The notes beneath the pieces were generated by a model, which ran no database searches, was not told the origin of the DNA, and saw nothing but the letters and a program-made list of their open reading frames with translations. A stretch of 64,000 nt of DNA from Sclerotiophoma versabilis. Taxonomy: Eukaryota; Ascomycota; Dothideomycetes; Pleosporales; Didymellaceae. The stretch covers positions 2,666,001 through 2,730,000 of the forward strand of contig JAAROD010000004.1 in assembly GCA_012274445.1 (NCBI GenBank), read 5' to 3'. Of the stretch, positions 22,525 to 34,900 are shown one piece after another (within the stretch, counting starts at the first letter, position 1; every line of letters starts with the position of its first letter). A program made the translations under genes and the position numbers.

Positions 22525-25500
22525 GCGACATGACAATTTTGCCGTTTTGAGATTCGTTGCAGGCAACCCGAACGGGATAATCGGTCCGATTGATGCATGA
22601 CGCTTACCAACTTGTGTTTTCCCCAGAGAACCACACGATGGGCCGATACACTCGGTGATCTGATCCGAATCAATCTATGACATATCACGAATTACATGAC
22701 TTTAACGACAGACGAAGGAAACTCATAGCTGGGCAACGAAGGGTGGTGTTTTTGTGGTATAATCACTCAGTGTATATTTCTGGTCCAACCCCTCATCTGC
22801 TGCAACAGCAAGTACATGAATTGAGATATCTGATCATAATGTAAAACTATGGTGGAGATGTTATTAAGCAAACTGCCTCTCTTTTGGGCAAACTGTTGTT
22901 CTAGACAATTTGTTCCTTCTGCAAGTTCAAGCCCGTCAATTTAATTATCATGATGCGGAAATCTCCCTGGACGGGCAGATATCCAGGGACGAAACGTGTA
23001 AGATTAGCGTATGGGATGAATGAGCCGACGTTAGTATGTTGACATAGTCAGCCTGCACGTGAATTGTACTGATACGTTTCCCGTAAAACCCGAAGTGGTA
23101 GACCTTGCAAGCATCGAAGTTCGCTTTACTACATCGCGCGACCGCTGTAGATATCGACTGTCAACGTGGAACAAAATTCTAGTGTGTTCAAATAGTGAGT
23201 TCCTTAATTGATTGACAACAAGCCAAAGCTCGGTTTACGTTTACCTTTTCCTACTGGATCAAATTCCTGGAATCAATGCACGAAATGACTGTACGAGTCT
23301 GGAGCCATCTATCGCCAGTAATACAGACATGAGGTGCATTTTCTTAGACATCAAGATCATCGTGTGAGTAGATGGCTGAATGAAACTATAAAAGCAAGTC
23401 CTTATGTCTGGTCGACAGTGTTGCTATAAGCTAGTGGTCATGTACGTCGAAGTGGGCACGTTTCTTAACACGTCGCGCTAGATTACAAAACTCGACGGTG
23501 TTAAAGTGGGGCAGTGGTGGGATGCCTGCGAACTATGGTTATGTTTACAATCTGTTCTATAGTCGGCTGGACGGACTGCCTGTACGATGGGTCGAAAGTT
23601 GTATCGAAACGCGAATCATAACTGAAGTGTGGTGTCGTCGAAAAGGCAGTACGAGTTCGATCAAGCAAATCGATTTGGAAGTCACACTTTTCGCCTACAT
23701 CGTTTTCAGCTTTCGGATCACTTTCCCAAGAGGCGCTCTAGAATTGGGTATGTGAGGGGTATCGGTTGTCCTGCACAAAGATTTGAAATATTGTGTCAGC
23801 AGTGCCTCAGAGCCTTGATATCTCAATACTGCCCCTTCACTGTTGGAAACTGACCAAGTGTGCTTCTTGGCAAGGGGGGGGGGGGCTCCTTGTATAAACA
23901 GTCATTGTATGCTCCTTCACGTAATGTTATGTTGAGGTGGCACAAAACACATACTTCATCTAGGATGTTGTAATGTCGCTATGGTTCCTCAAGCATTGCG
24001 GCTGGCATTTCGGTGTTGTGGATCCTATTGAGTATCGAATTCGGAAGCTTTTACGATGTCACGTTTCTCTTTAATCTTGGCAGTGAAGTTGTGGTACTTC
24101 CCCGATGCGTTGTGATGGTACGTGCTTGGGAATGCATGAAACTTCAGGTTTAAGATGGCTAAGATTTCCGTCTTTTGACTATACAAATATGAGAGATTTG
24201 TTAGTGTTTGGGTTAACAACCCAATTCGCCAGCTTCATGACCAGTGCTCTCATAAATTTGCATAGTACGGCTCTGATGGTATGTGCTTGACCGTTCCCTG
24301 AGGTTCGAGAGCACACGGTGTACATGAGCATTTCAACAAGACCCACTACGGAACATGCCTACGATGCACTAGTCATGGTTGCAACGTTGTTCTATCATGT
24401 GTTCTTGGCGTGAGGATGTTGAGGGTGTTCGCCATGCGGACCGGAAGGTATCATTCCGCTGCCCACGTACTGCGAAAGGCAAGCCTGAATTGTAGGATGA
24501 GAACCTACCCGAGGTGGCATCAATGCGCGGGTGGGTCGATGAACAGGCGAAAATGAGCTAGCGGGCTCGACAGATAGGCAAAAACGAGCGAGCGAAGCCG
24601 ACAGGCTTGACAGCACTGTGGCAGGACCGTCTAGAATGGGGCAGTTTCTAGCTGGGGCCGGGAAAGTCAGCACATCACTTGCGGCTGTAGCACCCACCTA
24701 TCACAACGAAGAGGTAGGCCGGTACCCTCAGGAGTGAGGCTATCGCTTACATCCGTTTTATACCCAGTTGTCACACCGTGCTTTCCAGACTATCGTGCAG
24801 CCACAAGTCGTACCCTGCACTGTTAGCTTTCCCCACACTTCAACCCAACTCATCTTCTTGATATAGCATCCCTTGCTGTCCGCGCTGCCACGAGGCTCTG
24901 CAAGCCTGCCACGCGACGGCCAATTACAAATCTCAGCATCCTCGATCCTTAGCCATTAATTCCCGTGCCCTTCATATATACACCTGGTCTCTACCTCACA
25001 CACCTGGTCTCCTTCCCTGGCGATCATCTTGTGTGGGATGTTAATCCCGGATCCCTGAATCCCCATCCGCAAAAGGACTGAAAAAGGGTGCCCTTGCAGA
25101 ACCGAGCATTAGTTGTTACAGATACCAGCATCCTAAGCAAGTCTGTAGGCATAATTGTTCTTGTTTGCGTGTGAGGATGGACGAGGGTAGGCGAACAATG
25201 GGCCTATCCGTTTCAGCCGCGATCCTTCGATGCTGTTCGCACGGCCATCGAATCTCATCGTGATGTAAGGAGTGTATGCAAAGATGCGCCTTTGACAGTA
25301 ATTCAGGCTCCACACTGTGATACTCCTGCCCTGATGCAGTGGATCTTTGTTTGCTCACTGAACACGTACCAACTGTTCCATACCCTACCTTCTTGCAAGG
25401 TACGTGCGTCTAGCTCCGAAGCTTGGTGGCGCTTGCGCTTGCCGAAACCCGGTAGAAGGTCGAAATGTGTTGTCTTGAGCGATCAACATACCTGGTGGGG

Positions 25501-28500
25501 CGTGGAGCCAACGAGCACTGAGTAACGCGGCACCGTTAGGGGCTGATATTACGCTAGTTACACGGAGACTAAGAAGCCCTGCAGAGAGGGCACAGCAAGA
25601 TCGACGGTGAGACTTGAGAATTGTCCTAAGGATGTCATGGTAATGACTGCGTTGTAACGGACTTAGTTTGATTCTTCTAGCCTGCCTTTCGAGCTGGGTT
25701 CACTGAGTTTTGACATCATTAAGACGTCTGCAATGGTTATCTGCGGCCTTCACTTTGCCGATCCATAGAATTTTATAACATTCAGCTGGACACGGCGTCT
25801 CGGAATCCTGAGGGACACAATGCAATCAAGCTCAAATATGGGGTATGAGATCCACAGAAGTGGAAACATCGGGTCTGTGTGACGAAATCCAACAGTCTTC
25901 TTGAAAGAACGTGGCGGCGCAGCTTCCCTTTAGTGGTCCAGGGGATCATAAGCTGTGGACCATCGAGTAGCAGCGGGTTGTGGCATACACAGATCTGATG
26001 GAGAGCTGTGCCGTAACGCTTAACACGTTTGCGGCGTGCAGAGAGGGCTAGGGAGCGACAGTAGTGCGAACGACGACGGAGGGAGTCTACCTCACATCGT
26101 TAGTTAAGACATTGGTACAGTTACTCTGTTGCGAGGTCCTTACAGATCGCAATTCATATTACGTGCAAACGCTAAAGTGACAACCCAATACATCCCTGAA
26201 CCTTAATAGCCAAGCAGCGGGTCTGCATTGTTATCATACGACCATGTATGGGCCCAAGGGCCAGGCAAAAAACCTCATACCATGAAGCGTAGAGGTTTCG
26301 ATAATCGCATGAGCAAGGCGGCTCGCAATTGCAGCCTTTCCCATACAGCAGAGATCTTAGCCTGGCACTGTACGCAGCGTAGGCTCAATTTACCGAGACT
26401 CCGGTATTTTCGATACTTTGCGGTGTCAAGCGAGCAAAACGAGATTGTTCGAGAACCCGTAATAGTCATGGTACCGCGGATCGATGGCTATTGCCGTTGT
26501 GATCTGTAGGTCAACGCCACAGGCTGCGGTAATGGCTGCCGGATGTACGCTATGCAGCCGTTGTTTCTGCGCATTCACATATTGCAATATAGTACGCAAC
26601 AGTCTGTTTGTACATTGCAATGCTCATCACAGAACTTTCTTGACTTGAGCCGTGAGTTGCACACTACAGCATTGGTATTCCCGATTTAAGATGGGGGAAG
26701 TCTATGCCGGTATGTTGCAGGAGTCTTAGCTATCGGTGTGTAATCCGGATGCGACATTATGTCCGATCTGCACAAGCATGATTGGTCGGGGAGCCTATAT
26801 GCCGCTTCCGCAACAACTGATCGAGGCTACCCAGAACGCCAACCATGATGAGGAACCAAGCTCCGCGGACGCCCACCTAAGGTAATGCCGTTCTGCGTGG
26901 TGTGGAGTGTGACGGATCCTGGTCGAGCGTGTAACATTAAGTGCGAAAGCACTTGATCATGAAGCATTGGGTGAAGGATATCATTGTACCCGAAAAGCTG
27001 ACGCCCCGCATGCTAGAATCCTGGCTATCGATCTGAGCAGCTCTGCACGTACCTGGAAGGATAAGCCTCGAACCATCGTTCTTACACCCTTGGAGGTCCG
27101 TGGCTTAAATTATTGGACGTCCAGTGTTATTTGCTCGAAAAAGAAGACTTTGGTGATCCTGTTTCTCATACCATATCCAAACGCAGTATTTCGCAAAAAC
27201 GATATTTTTGTAGAGTCGCGTTCGATTATCCGGTCAAGCATGCCACACGAAGGTGAACGAGCTCGGAGTTGCCGCCCAGTGAACAGCGCAATGTGGGTCG
27301 AGGTGCTTGGATAAAGGTGGTTACTTTTAGCGTATTCTGCAGGCAGCGCTAACATGTTCCACGCGCGACGCGGCTACAAAGCAACGGTCCAGCACTGGTC
27401 GTCTGCTGGCGGCTGCACAGCGCCTGGCTCGGTTCGTTAGCCGATCACATTACTGTGGACAGTCACACGCTCGGATGCGCTTGTGGCGGTGCGAAATGAG
27501 ATGTGACACAGCATGGAACATTTCGAAGCTGTTTACAGGATGCTTGTGTGACAGTTAGTATGTGTCTGATTGCCAGTCTTGACGTTGCGAACAATAGGAA
27601 GCGCGATCGACTGCTTCGTCGGCTATCGCCAAATTGGGCAGCATCCGCGAGCGGATTGCGGGGATCTTCAAGCTGTAGTCGAATGTCCTGTTAGTTCAGA
27701 GGTGCTGATACGGTTGGTAGTCCCCATTGGAAGCCCTTCTTACAGTTTCTACCAAGGATGCAAGATTTCCGACCTATGCTCAAGTATCTTGAACGTATTG
27801 ATTGTCGAGTGTTGGAAATTGTTTCATCCACCAATTTGGAAAAGCGACAACAGCTTGACACTTGTAGAGCAGTATCGAATCTGGATGATAGCATTAGAAC
27901 CCAAGAATGCCTTTGAAGCGATAGTCTTGCATGCGAATCAATCTGAAATACTAGAAAAGAAAAGCTGCTCGTGATGGCAGGCGACTGTGATGATGAGGTA
28001 CATGCAGTGGCCTTTGAAACCCAGTGTTTCCTGTAAAACATGCTTTCGAATTGAGAGACCAACACTCAGCACGACGTAGGCACTAGGGCGGTGGAGTCAA
28101 TGTCGATTTGTAGCAGAAGCGAGATAGACATTCGAATCATGAGTGTTCGATCCTCTGAAGATTTTTGAGTCGCATGAATAAATAACGCATAATCATAGGG
28201 TAGGGCTGTTGGCTGGCCCTCAATGGCCGCAAAACATCCCGCATCTGTTCAATTTGAAATGTGCACCAAGCAGCGATGAACATTGATTGCGGATCAGGAG
28301 ATATTGACAAAAGACAGTTAGCGGGTGGTGTTCGGCAAGGCGGCAGTGGACGGGAAAATGCCAACTGTTTTTGCGGGTCACGTTGGCTGGCCGACCAATG
28401 AAGTAAATGAGCAACAGTCAAGGAGTAACTCTGCGCTCTCATCTGCAGTACTGTAGTACTACTAAGCTCAGATTGTGGATACAGGCGTGCGAGAAGCGTC

Positions 28501-30005
28501 GTCCATATGGATGCAGTAGCCCGTGCTTGTGAGAGGTAGAATGTGACGGCAGAGTGTCTCAGTTGAGGCGACCTGGTTATTGAAAAACTGGCCCGAGTGA
28601 ACAGAATATGTGTCCCAGACGGAGCAGCTACTTCCGCAGTCGGTCAGGCAGCGAGCACCGATACCAAGACTCGTGGTTGTCGCCAACGCGAGCCTTGTTC
28701 CGCAGCCCGCTTGAGATTGCAGTCATGTGAGTCTGGACGCAATAAGTCCGCACGTAGTGACTCTGCCCAGCCGTTCGCTTTGCATGTCAAGATCAATTGG
28801 GAAGTCAGGAGATGATCCGTAGGAAGCGTTGGGCAATTCGCCTGAAGCAACGCGAAGGAGCAGCTCAGCTTGTTGGGGTGGCAATAGCGTGCAGGCGGGG
28901 TGTAATTAAATCCAGAGCGCTGGGTCAGGCTGAGGATGAAAGGTGTCATAGTGGTCATGCGAGACTGAGACAAAGATAACCCAAAAGAGACGATGTGCGT
29001 TGACAAATCAGTTCGAATTAAGAGGATGCTGGGATTCGATGTCAAGAACGATGAAGGTTCTGACGTGCTGGACCTATTCTACGCTAAGATTGCGGCAAGC
29101 GAACCGACATGGGCCCGGCGACGACAAGGAACAAGGCCAGTGCCAGATGCTCATTCTTTAAGCGCCCGTCAGGACGCTGCAATCCAGCTAGGGAGAAGGC
29201 AAGTGCGATGTTGTAAAACGGGTCAGTGGATAGTGTGATGGCATTTGCGGCTTTGGACGCAAGACATTGACCAGTAAGTAGGGGTCGCAAATAGCCGCCG
29301 TCCGCCCCTGCCGCAAAGACAGACGTGCAGCGCAGCGAACCATGAAAGAGAAGGCAGGTAATATAGCCAGCAAAGAGCTTTCTGCGCTTAATCACTCCAA
29401 AGTGGCACCGCATGCCTGCGCCGCGAAGAGAGCGTGTTGCTGCCCAGTCACGATGCGACCTTCATGTGAAGGCTGCGGGCAGCGTGCAGATTTAAGCGCT
29501 TGCCGCTGGCTAATTCGCGCAGTGATACCCTGACCAGTCCTAGTTTGTCTGGCATGCGTCTCTTGGCACACATACAGGTATGGCAGCTATGCCCGTGTAG
29601 ACCCCGTTGACCGCATTTGTGTGGAACATGCTGTGGTCAGTGCTGGGAATTATGCAGGGCTGGCTCCATGGTTGTGCGGAATCGAACCAGAGCGGTCCCG
29701 TTGATGTTGGTTAGCAATGTGGATATCTACCAAAGCACAAGGAAGGCGCGACGTGGACAGTCAAGCAGCATGCATGTAACCTCAGTCTGATAAAGTGTAC
29801 GAAGAAGAAAGATACATTTTACTCTGATCGAAGGTATACCTCTCATGCTGAAGTGACCCCGAAACAATACCGAACAGCAAAATACCACCCAGTGACTACA
29901 GCTTGATGCACCGAAAACCAAACCAACGCTACAATGCAGGACAGCGAATGACACTCATATGTTACCGCCCACGCTTACACACAATAACTCAGATATCTTC
30001 CTCCT
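22525..30005. other. 7.5-kb gene-empty segment
   Basis: No frame in this stretch passes inspection: the longest stop-free runs are about 60-134 codons, mostly without an ATG start, with no family motif, signal peptide or splice partner. The base composition is not strikingly AT-rich, so heavy RIP is not obvious by eye. Small items inside are a TATAAA at about 23389-23394, a G12 run at 23874-23885 and a short Cys-rich frame near 29402-29530. No transposase, reverse transcriptase, long terminal repeat or tRNA could be recognised. It could be decayed repeat, noncoding transcription units or fast-evolving sequence. Confidence 0.6.
23874..23885. repeat. Homopolymer G12
   Basis: Uninterrupted run of 12 guanines in the gene-empty segment. 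Confidence 0.9.
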
Positions 30006-30240
30006 CTATAGTTTTGCTTTGTACTGTGTCACTTCACCGCTGCTAGTGCAGCCGTCGTCCTCGTGCCTGATGGACGGTTAGTGACTGAAGCATACATCGA
30101 GAGACGTTTTCGCTTACCTACGGCGTGTTTCTATTCTTGCTTGGTAATGTGACACTTCACGGCGGTTAGGGCAGCCGTCGTCCTCGTGCCTGATGGATAG
30201 TTAATGCCTGAAGCATACCTCAAGAGACATTCTCGCTTAC
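29995..30240 (-). repeat. Tandem 123-bp exon-intron duplication
   Basis: Two adjacent units, 30118-30240 and 29995-30117. Each holds a 51-nt intron (GTAAGC donor, CATTAAC or CACTAAC branch region, CCATCAG acceptor) and an exon starting with GCACGAGG. The intron copies differ at about eight of 51 positions by eye; the exon starts are identical for about 19 nt and then diverge. The period is a multiple of three. Confidence 0.9.
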
Positions 30241-31214
30241 CTGCGGCGTGTGTCCTTTCGCGAGAAGATAGCAGTACACTTGGAGCACTTCTCGTCCATT
30301 GTCTTCAGGTGAACACTTTTGTTGTGCCTTTCTAGGTCGGTTTTACGAACGAAAGGCCTTCGGCAATCCGCATAATGGCAGACATGTGGCCTCTCTCGAT
30401 TCTCTTGATGAGTCTCCAGATGCTTCTTGTAGTTGTATTGACGTGCAAATCCTTTATCACATTGGTAGCAACGGAAAGGGGCGCTGGAGGGCTCGGTGTG
30501 TCGGCGATTGCGCACACGCTGTCGGCACACAGAATGTACAGAAACACGAGGAAATTCTGTGCGGGAGACGTTACTTCTCTCGCTGGATGCTCGGACGTAG
30601 TTATGGTTCTCGAATTCTGGTGCGGGCGTAGGTTGAGTGGAACTGTACCCAGGCTCATAAGTCAGGATTGTGTTGTTGAGCCTCTCAGGAGCAACAGTCA
30701 GTGGGTGATGACGCGATGACGGCAGTGTTGGCGCGTTGTGTGCATAACGTGCATCGTGGCTCCATCCCTGACCCTCGAGGGTTACAGCTTCCAATCCTTG
30801 GTTGATCTCATGATAGGTGCTGTCAGATCCAGTATGAGAGTATACAGGTACCATTGCGGCAGGCGACACCGACGACCGAGGCGATAATTGTGCGCTGTCC
30901 CAAGGTTGTGGAGATCGAATAATAGGGTGTTCAAACGCTCCTGATGCATAAGGATCCGCGATCGCATGTGTCATAAGGGGAGAGGCGCCGCTCGAGACGT
31001 GGTTCGACCAGGAGTCAGAGGGAGATGGTGATGGAGGGAGAGTTGTGTGGACTTGATTGTGGTAGTTGTACAGTCCGAGGCCTTGCGGATACCTTGGCAT
31101 AGAGTCATGTTGGCTTGGAGATAGGTAGGGTGGCTCAAGCAAGGAGTTGGACCTCGACGTATGCGTCTGATAAGGCGAGTTAAAAGGGGGTGTGGGTTGC
31201 TCTGCGTATTGCAT
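30006..31214 (-). CDS. C2H2-type zinc-finger transcription factor with duplicated 3' exon
   Basis: Predicted nuclear regulator. Exons 31214-30241, 30189-30118 and 30066-30006 give 368 aa. The first 240 residues are Pro/Ser/Tyr-rich and likely disordered. Zinc finger 1 starts near Cys249 (CYQCDKGFARQYNYKKHLETH), finger 2 near Cys279 (CHYADCRRPF...HNKSVH, C-x4-C-x12-H-x4-H), and finger 3 near Cys310 (CSKCTAIFSRKDTRRR) is completed as HEDDGC by the next exon, a C2HC arrangement seen at the C-terminus of many fungal regulators. Exon 2 plus its preceding intron (72+51 nt) and exon 3 plus its preceding intron are a tandem duplication with a 123-bp period. Both start with the same GCACGAGGACGACGGCTGC and are in the same phase, so exon 1 can splice to either. 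Target genes are unknown. Confidence 0.8.
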
Positions 31215-31999
31215 GGTGACGAAGGAGTGTTGTCAAAGAATATAAGATCCAGTATGGGAAACAATGGTGAATGATGTTTGAGAAGGTAGAACCGAAGATG
31301 GTGAAGGCGAACGATGGCTTTCGGTAATGTTTGGTGATGAGTGGCACTGTAGGGCGTCCAGGCACCTGAATATATCTGCACAACGTAGGTGGTAAGGAAG
31401 CCTCCACAGGTCTGGGATTGATGTCAGTTTGCAGTGCTGTGGCAGTGTCTTCTCGAAGCAAGCTGTCCGTACAGTGGGCTTTTGAAGGATAAGGCAGACT
31501 CGGAAATTGTACTAGTCAGGGAAAGACATGGGTATGAGCACGATGAGTTCCAGCCGCGAGGCGGCAGCGCCTGTCAGTGGCATAGAACCATGTCCCTGCG
31601 GAGGGCTGAGGAGGAGGGGTGTGCAAGAGCAGTAGTGCAAGTTATGCAGGCCCCCCAGCACAAGTGGGTAGTGGCGCGCGACCGGGGTGTTCCACTTGGA
31701 CTACCATGCTGTCGGGAAGCGCCTGCGGGCCGACCACGAATCAGATTTGTGCCGTAGCCTGAGGCGCGACGAACGGTGAGTGCGGTTGATCCCTCGAGTG
31801 TGGTGCCTGTGCTTGGATGAAGCTCGTCAATGCGCACACGGTTCGTTACGATGACTGCTCGGCTTTAGTTGGATGTTGCCTTGATGTCTGTCATTCAGAC
31901 GAGGGATATGACTCGTATGACCGCAACACTTTGCATTTGCTATTGACGTTGATTGAAGTTGGAAGTGCATATGCTGCGGAAAACTATAAGCGCCGGCCA
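31215..31999. other. Intergenic region upstream of the zinc-finger gene
   Basis: Holds the promoter of the zinc-finger gene and the 3' flank of the channel gene. A 107-codon frame at 31434-31757 shows no family feature. Nothing else was recognised. Confidence 0.4.
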
Positions 32000-34900
32000 T
32001 CAAGCGGCCTCGCTCGCTTCGCGCTGTTCCTGAAGCTGAGAGACAATAGCCCTTAGTGCCTCAACCTGTGCAGTGAGGTTGATGACGAGGGTTGTCAGTT
32101 GTGCATCGGGCTCTACCTGCCCTGCGCCTGACTGGGGCCGACCTGTAGACTGCGCTCTTACTGCAGTGCTAGAAGCCGCCTCAGTATCTGCCCTCAGCAA
32201 ACGTGGTGAGTTCACTGCCAACCGCGGAGGTCTTTTCGTCGCTGCAGGTATCTGTGGGCCACTGAACGACATAGGCCCCGAGTCACGCTTGCGATACACA
32301 TCGAGGTGTTCATAAGCCCAGATAACGCCCACAAACGGTAAGTGCGTTGCTTTGAGAAGCACGATACGTGCGCTTCTAAGTCTCTCAGAGGGCAAAATGA
32401 GCCGAAAGGGCCGTATGCACAACGGAATGAGATTCTGAGGCAGTCAGCCTTGTGTTCATCAACGCACATAGCTTTTGTGGTATGATATTGTGGGTAGACA
32501 GGCCCACTTGCTGGAGAGCCTGGGCGGCAGCGCGAGGCTTGTCATTGTGGTATGACAGCACGCCCGTAATGCCACCACTGACCAAAAGCTACGTTCCATT
32601 GGAAACTACTGGCTTCGTAGTGGTTGGTCAACGTGATTTGTTCTTGTCGGACAGCAGAGGCTATGTTTTCGGCCTCTTCCGCGGCCCGGCGCTTAACCCA
32701 CGTTTCAAGACCCACGAGATAGCAATGATGAAAAAGAATACTCACGAGTGGAGGTAGGAAATACGTCAGTCTGTTTGAAGACGATGCTTCGAGAACGTAG
32801 ACAGAGTAACTGTTCGTATATCATCATTAGTATGCATGTGGTGGATTTAGACAGGGCACTAACATGAATAAATATTCATCGCGTGCATGCTCAAGAATCT
32901 GCAAAATTGTCAGTCAAGTCCAGAAGACGTCTGCGGGCTGATAAAAAAAATGCTCTAATGTGCTCATCGCTATTCGAATACAATTTGTTGATAGAGGAAG
33001 GCTTAGTCTTGCTGGTCCGGCAGGTCGACCGCAACGAACATCAGGAGCGACAGGCAGTGACGTGCCAATTCCAAAATTGGGAATTCTGCCTCGAAGGCTG
33101 AGGCATTCAACGATGGCTGTGTTCGTGCAGGTCGTGCATCGACACAATTAGACATGGCGCCAAGACCGAGAAACAGGAGCAACGAGGGCCAATGAACTTG
33201 GTTAGCGAACGTACCTTACTTAGTGAGTTGCTCAAGAGAGAAATCAAACTAGTGATGAGGAGTATGTTGGTCAGAATGATGAAAATGAGCTATGCTTGCA
33301 GTCAGTAATCCGAACGTTAAGATCTTGCAAAAGAGCCTAACCATGACAGGTGGACCAAAGAAGGGCGATCTATCCATTTGTCAGTATCAAGCACTTTAGA
33401 GCAAGAAAAACTTGACGTACATCTCTTGAGCGACATCTACAGAACGAACTCGTCAACAAATTGTATTCCAGACGAGCATGGCCGATCCTACTTACCGAAG
33501 CCGAGGTAGCTTGATCTGCAGGTGGCGATTAGCAGACGCTTATAAAGCTTCCGGTAGCAGAATGCTCACCCAAAGAATACTTTGATCAAGATCCAGCTCT
33601 GTTTAAATTCTTTCAGCAGTGTACGTTGAGATACTCCAGCGACACTTACCATCTCCTGCGGCTTGAAGTGGTCTCGAGCGAGCAGGACAAAAGTAGTGAG
33701 AAAGCCTGAACAAGGTTGGTTAGTTTCTATTGTATCAAAAAGTATGGTGTGTATGCAGTACCTAGATACAAGATTAGGACGAGCGATAGAAACTTGACGA
33801 AGTCTTTGGTCTATTATGGGTCAGACGCGCGTGGCTATGCCGTTGATTATGAAGTGCTTTACCATCTCCTTCAGGCAAGGAATCTTGATTGAGTATTAGT
33901 GTCAGGATCTTTTCTTTGTGATTGAATGTAAACTAACCAAGGTCCCAAAGTAAGGGTTCAAGCTCAACAAGGAAAAAATGCGCGGTACCAGGAAGAGGGC
34001 TTCCAGTCCGAGTACGTCGTAAGCAAGATCGGTGGTGTCTTTTTTGCCGTTTGTCAAGCCCACTATTCTGAGGGTACAGAAGGCCATGCCAACAATGACA
34101 ATACTAATGTCCCACATCCACCAGAAATCTGATGCATAGAAACTTGTCTGTCCGGCGTCGATCCAGTCGGCGAATTCATCATACGCGAAACTGGCTATCC
34201 ACAAATATAGCAGAATCTCAGATATAGTGACTCGCTCTTCTTCTCGTCGGACCGAAACTGCGTAGTAGAGGGCCAAAAATACCACAAAAAAGAGAGTCTC
34301 GAATATCTTAAGGTATCGGGGCACGCGCAGACGGGAGAATGGATCGGCCTGTTTGCGATTATACTTCCTGGGTCGTTTCACCGAGTTGACACTCAGAGTC
34401 TCCCAGAAGACGATGTCGCCACGCCACAATCCATTGATAACCTTTTGGACCGGACGCTGGCTTAGAAATTTCTTTGCACCACCTACCGCCGCAATCTCAA
34501 GCGCAGAAAGGTTCTCGCATTGACTTTTCAGCGATCCAAATCTCGGATTTGTAGCATCATCAGTTCTTGTACCAAAATAATCACCATCGGATACGTTAAG
34601 CAAAGGCGTCCGTTCACTAGACTGGGTAACGTTGTGGCCGTTCTGATGGCTTTGTTCGACTGTACTCGAGAGAGGTTCACTGTCAGGAGACAGTGCGGGC
34701 GGCAACTCGAGTAGCAAGAAGTCGATGACATCTCGGTCAGTAAGGCTGTTAAGGAACTGCCATGCCACAAATTCACAGGCATATCCCCTCGCTTGATTGA
34801 CACCCGGCTCGTCACTTGTTTCTTCAAGAGCAGAAAAGTGACCTTTCAAAGCTCTATTCCGTATTAGCGCTCCCTGTATCTCCAATGTATACCGCCCGCG

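Noticed and set aside
27570..27974. 134-codon stop-free run in the gene-empty segment
   Set aside because: No ATG near its start, no family pattern and no splice partner; expected by chance over 7.5 kb in six frames.
29342..29533. Short Cys-rich frame (ACAAKRACCCPVTM...) as a possible small effector
   Set aside because: No signal peptide, no promoter signal, and cysteine spacing matches nothing known; too short to support.
29655..29705. Possible tRNA on the - strand, from a GGTTCGATTCC-like B box
   Set aside because: The flanking bases do not form a five-pair T stem, and no acceptor, D or anticodon arms fit around it.
22525..30005. RIP-mutated transposon
   Set aside because: No marked AT-richness, no polymerase or transposase remnants and no terminal repeats seen by eye; left open as a check rather than a call.
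32542..32745. Separate small gene encoding an Ala/Glu-rich peptide
   Set aside because: It is the in-frame read-on of channel exon 13 into its intron, with a good GTGAGT donor and a family-consistent continuation at 32434.
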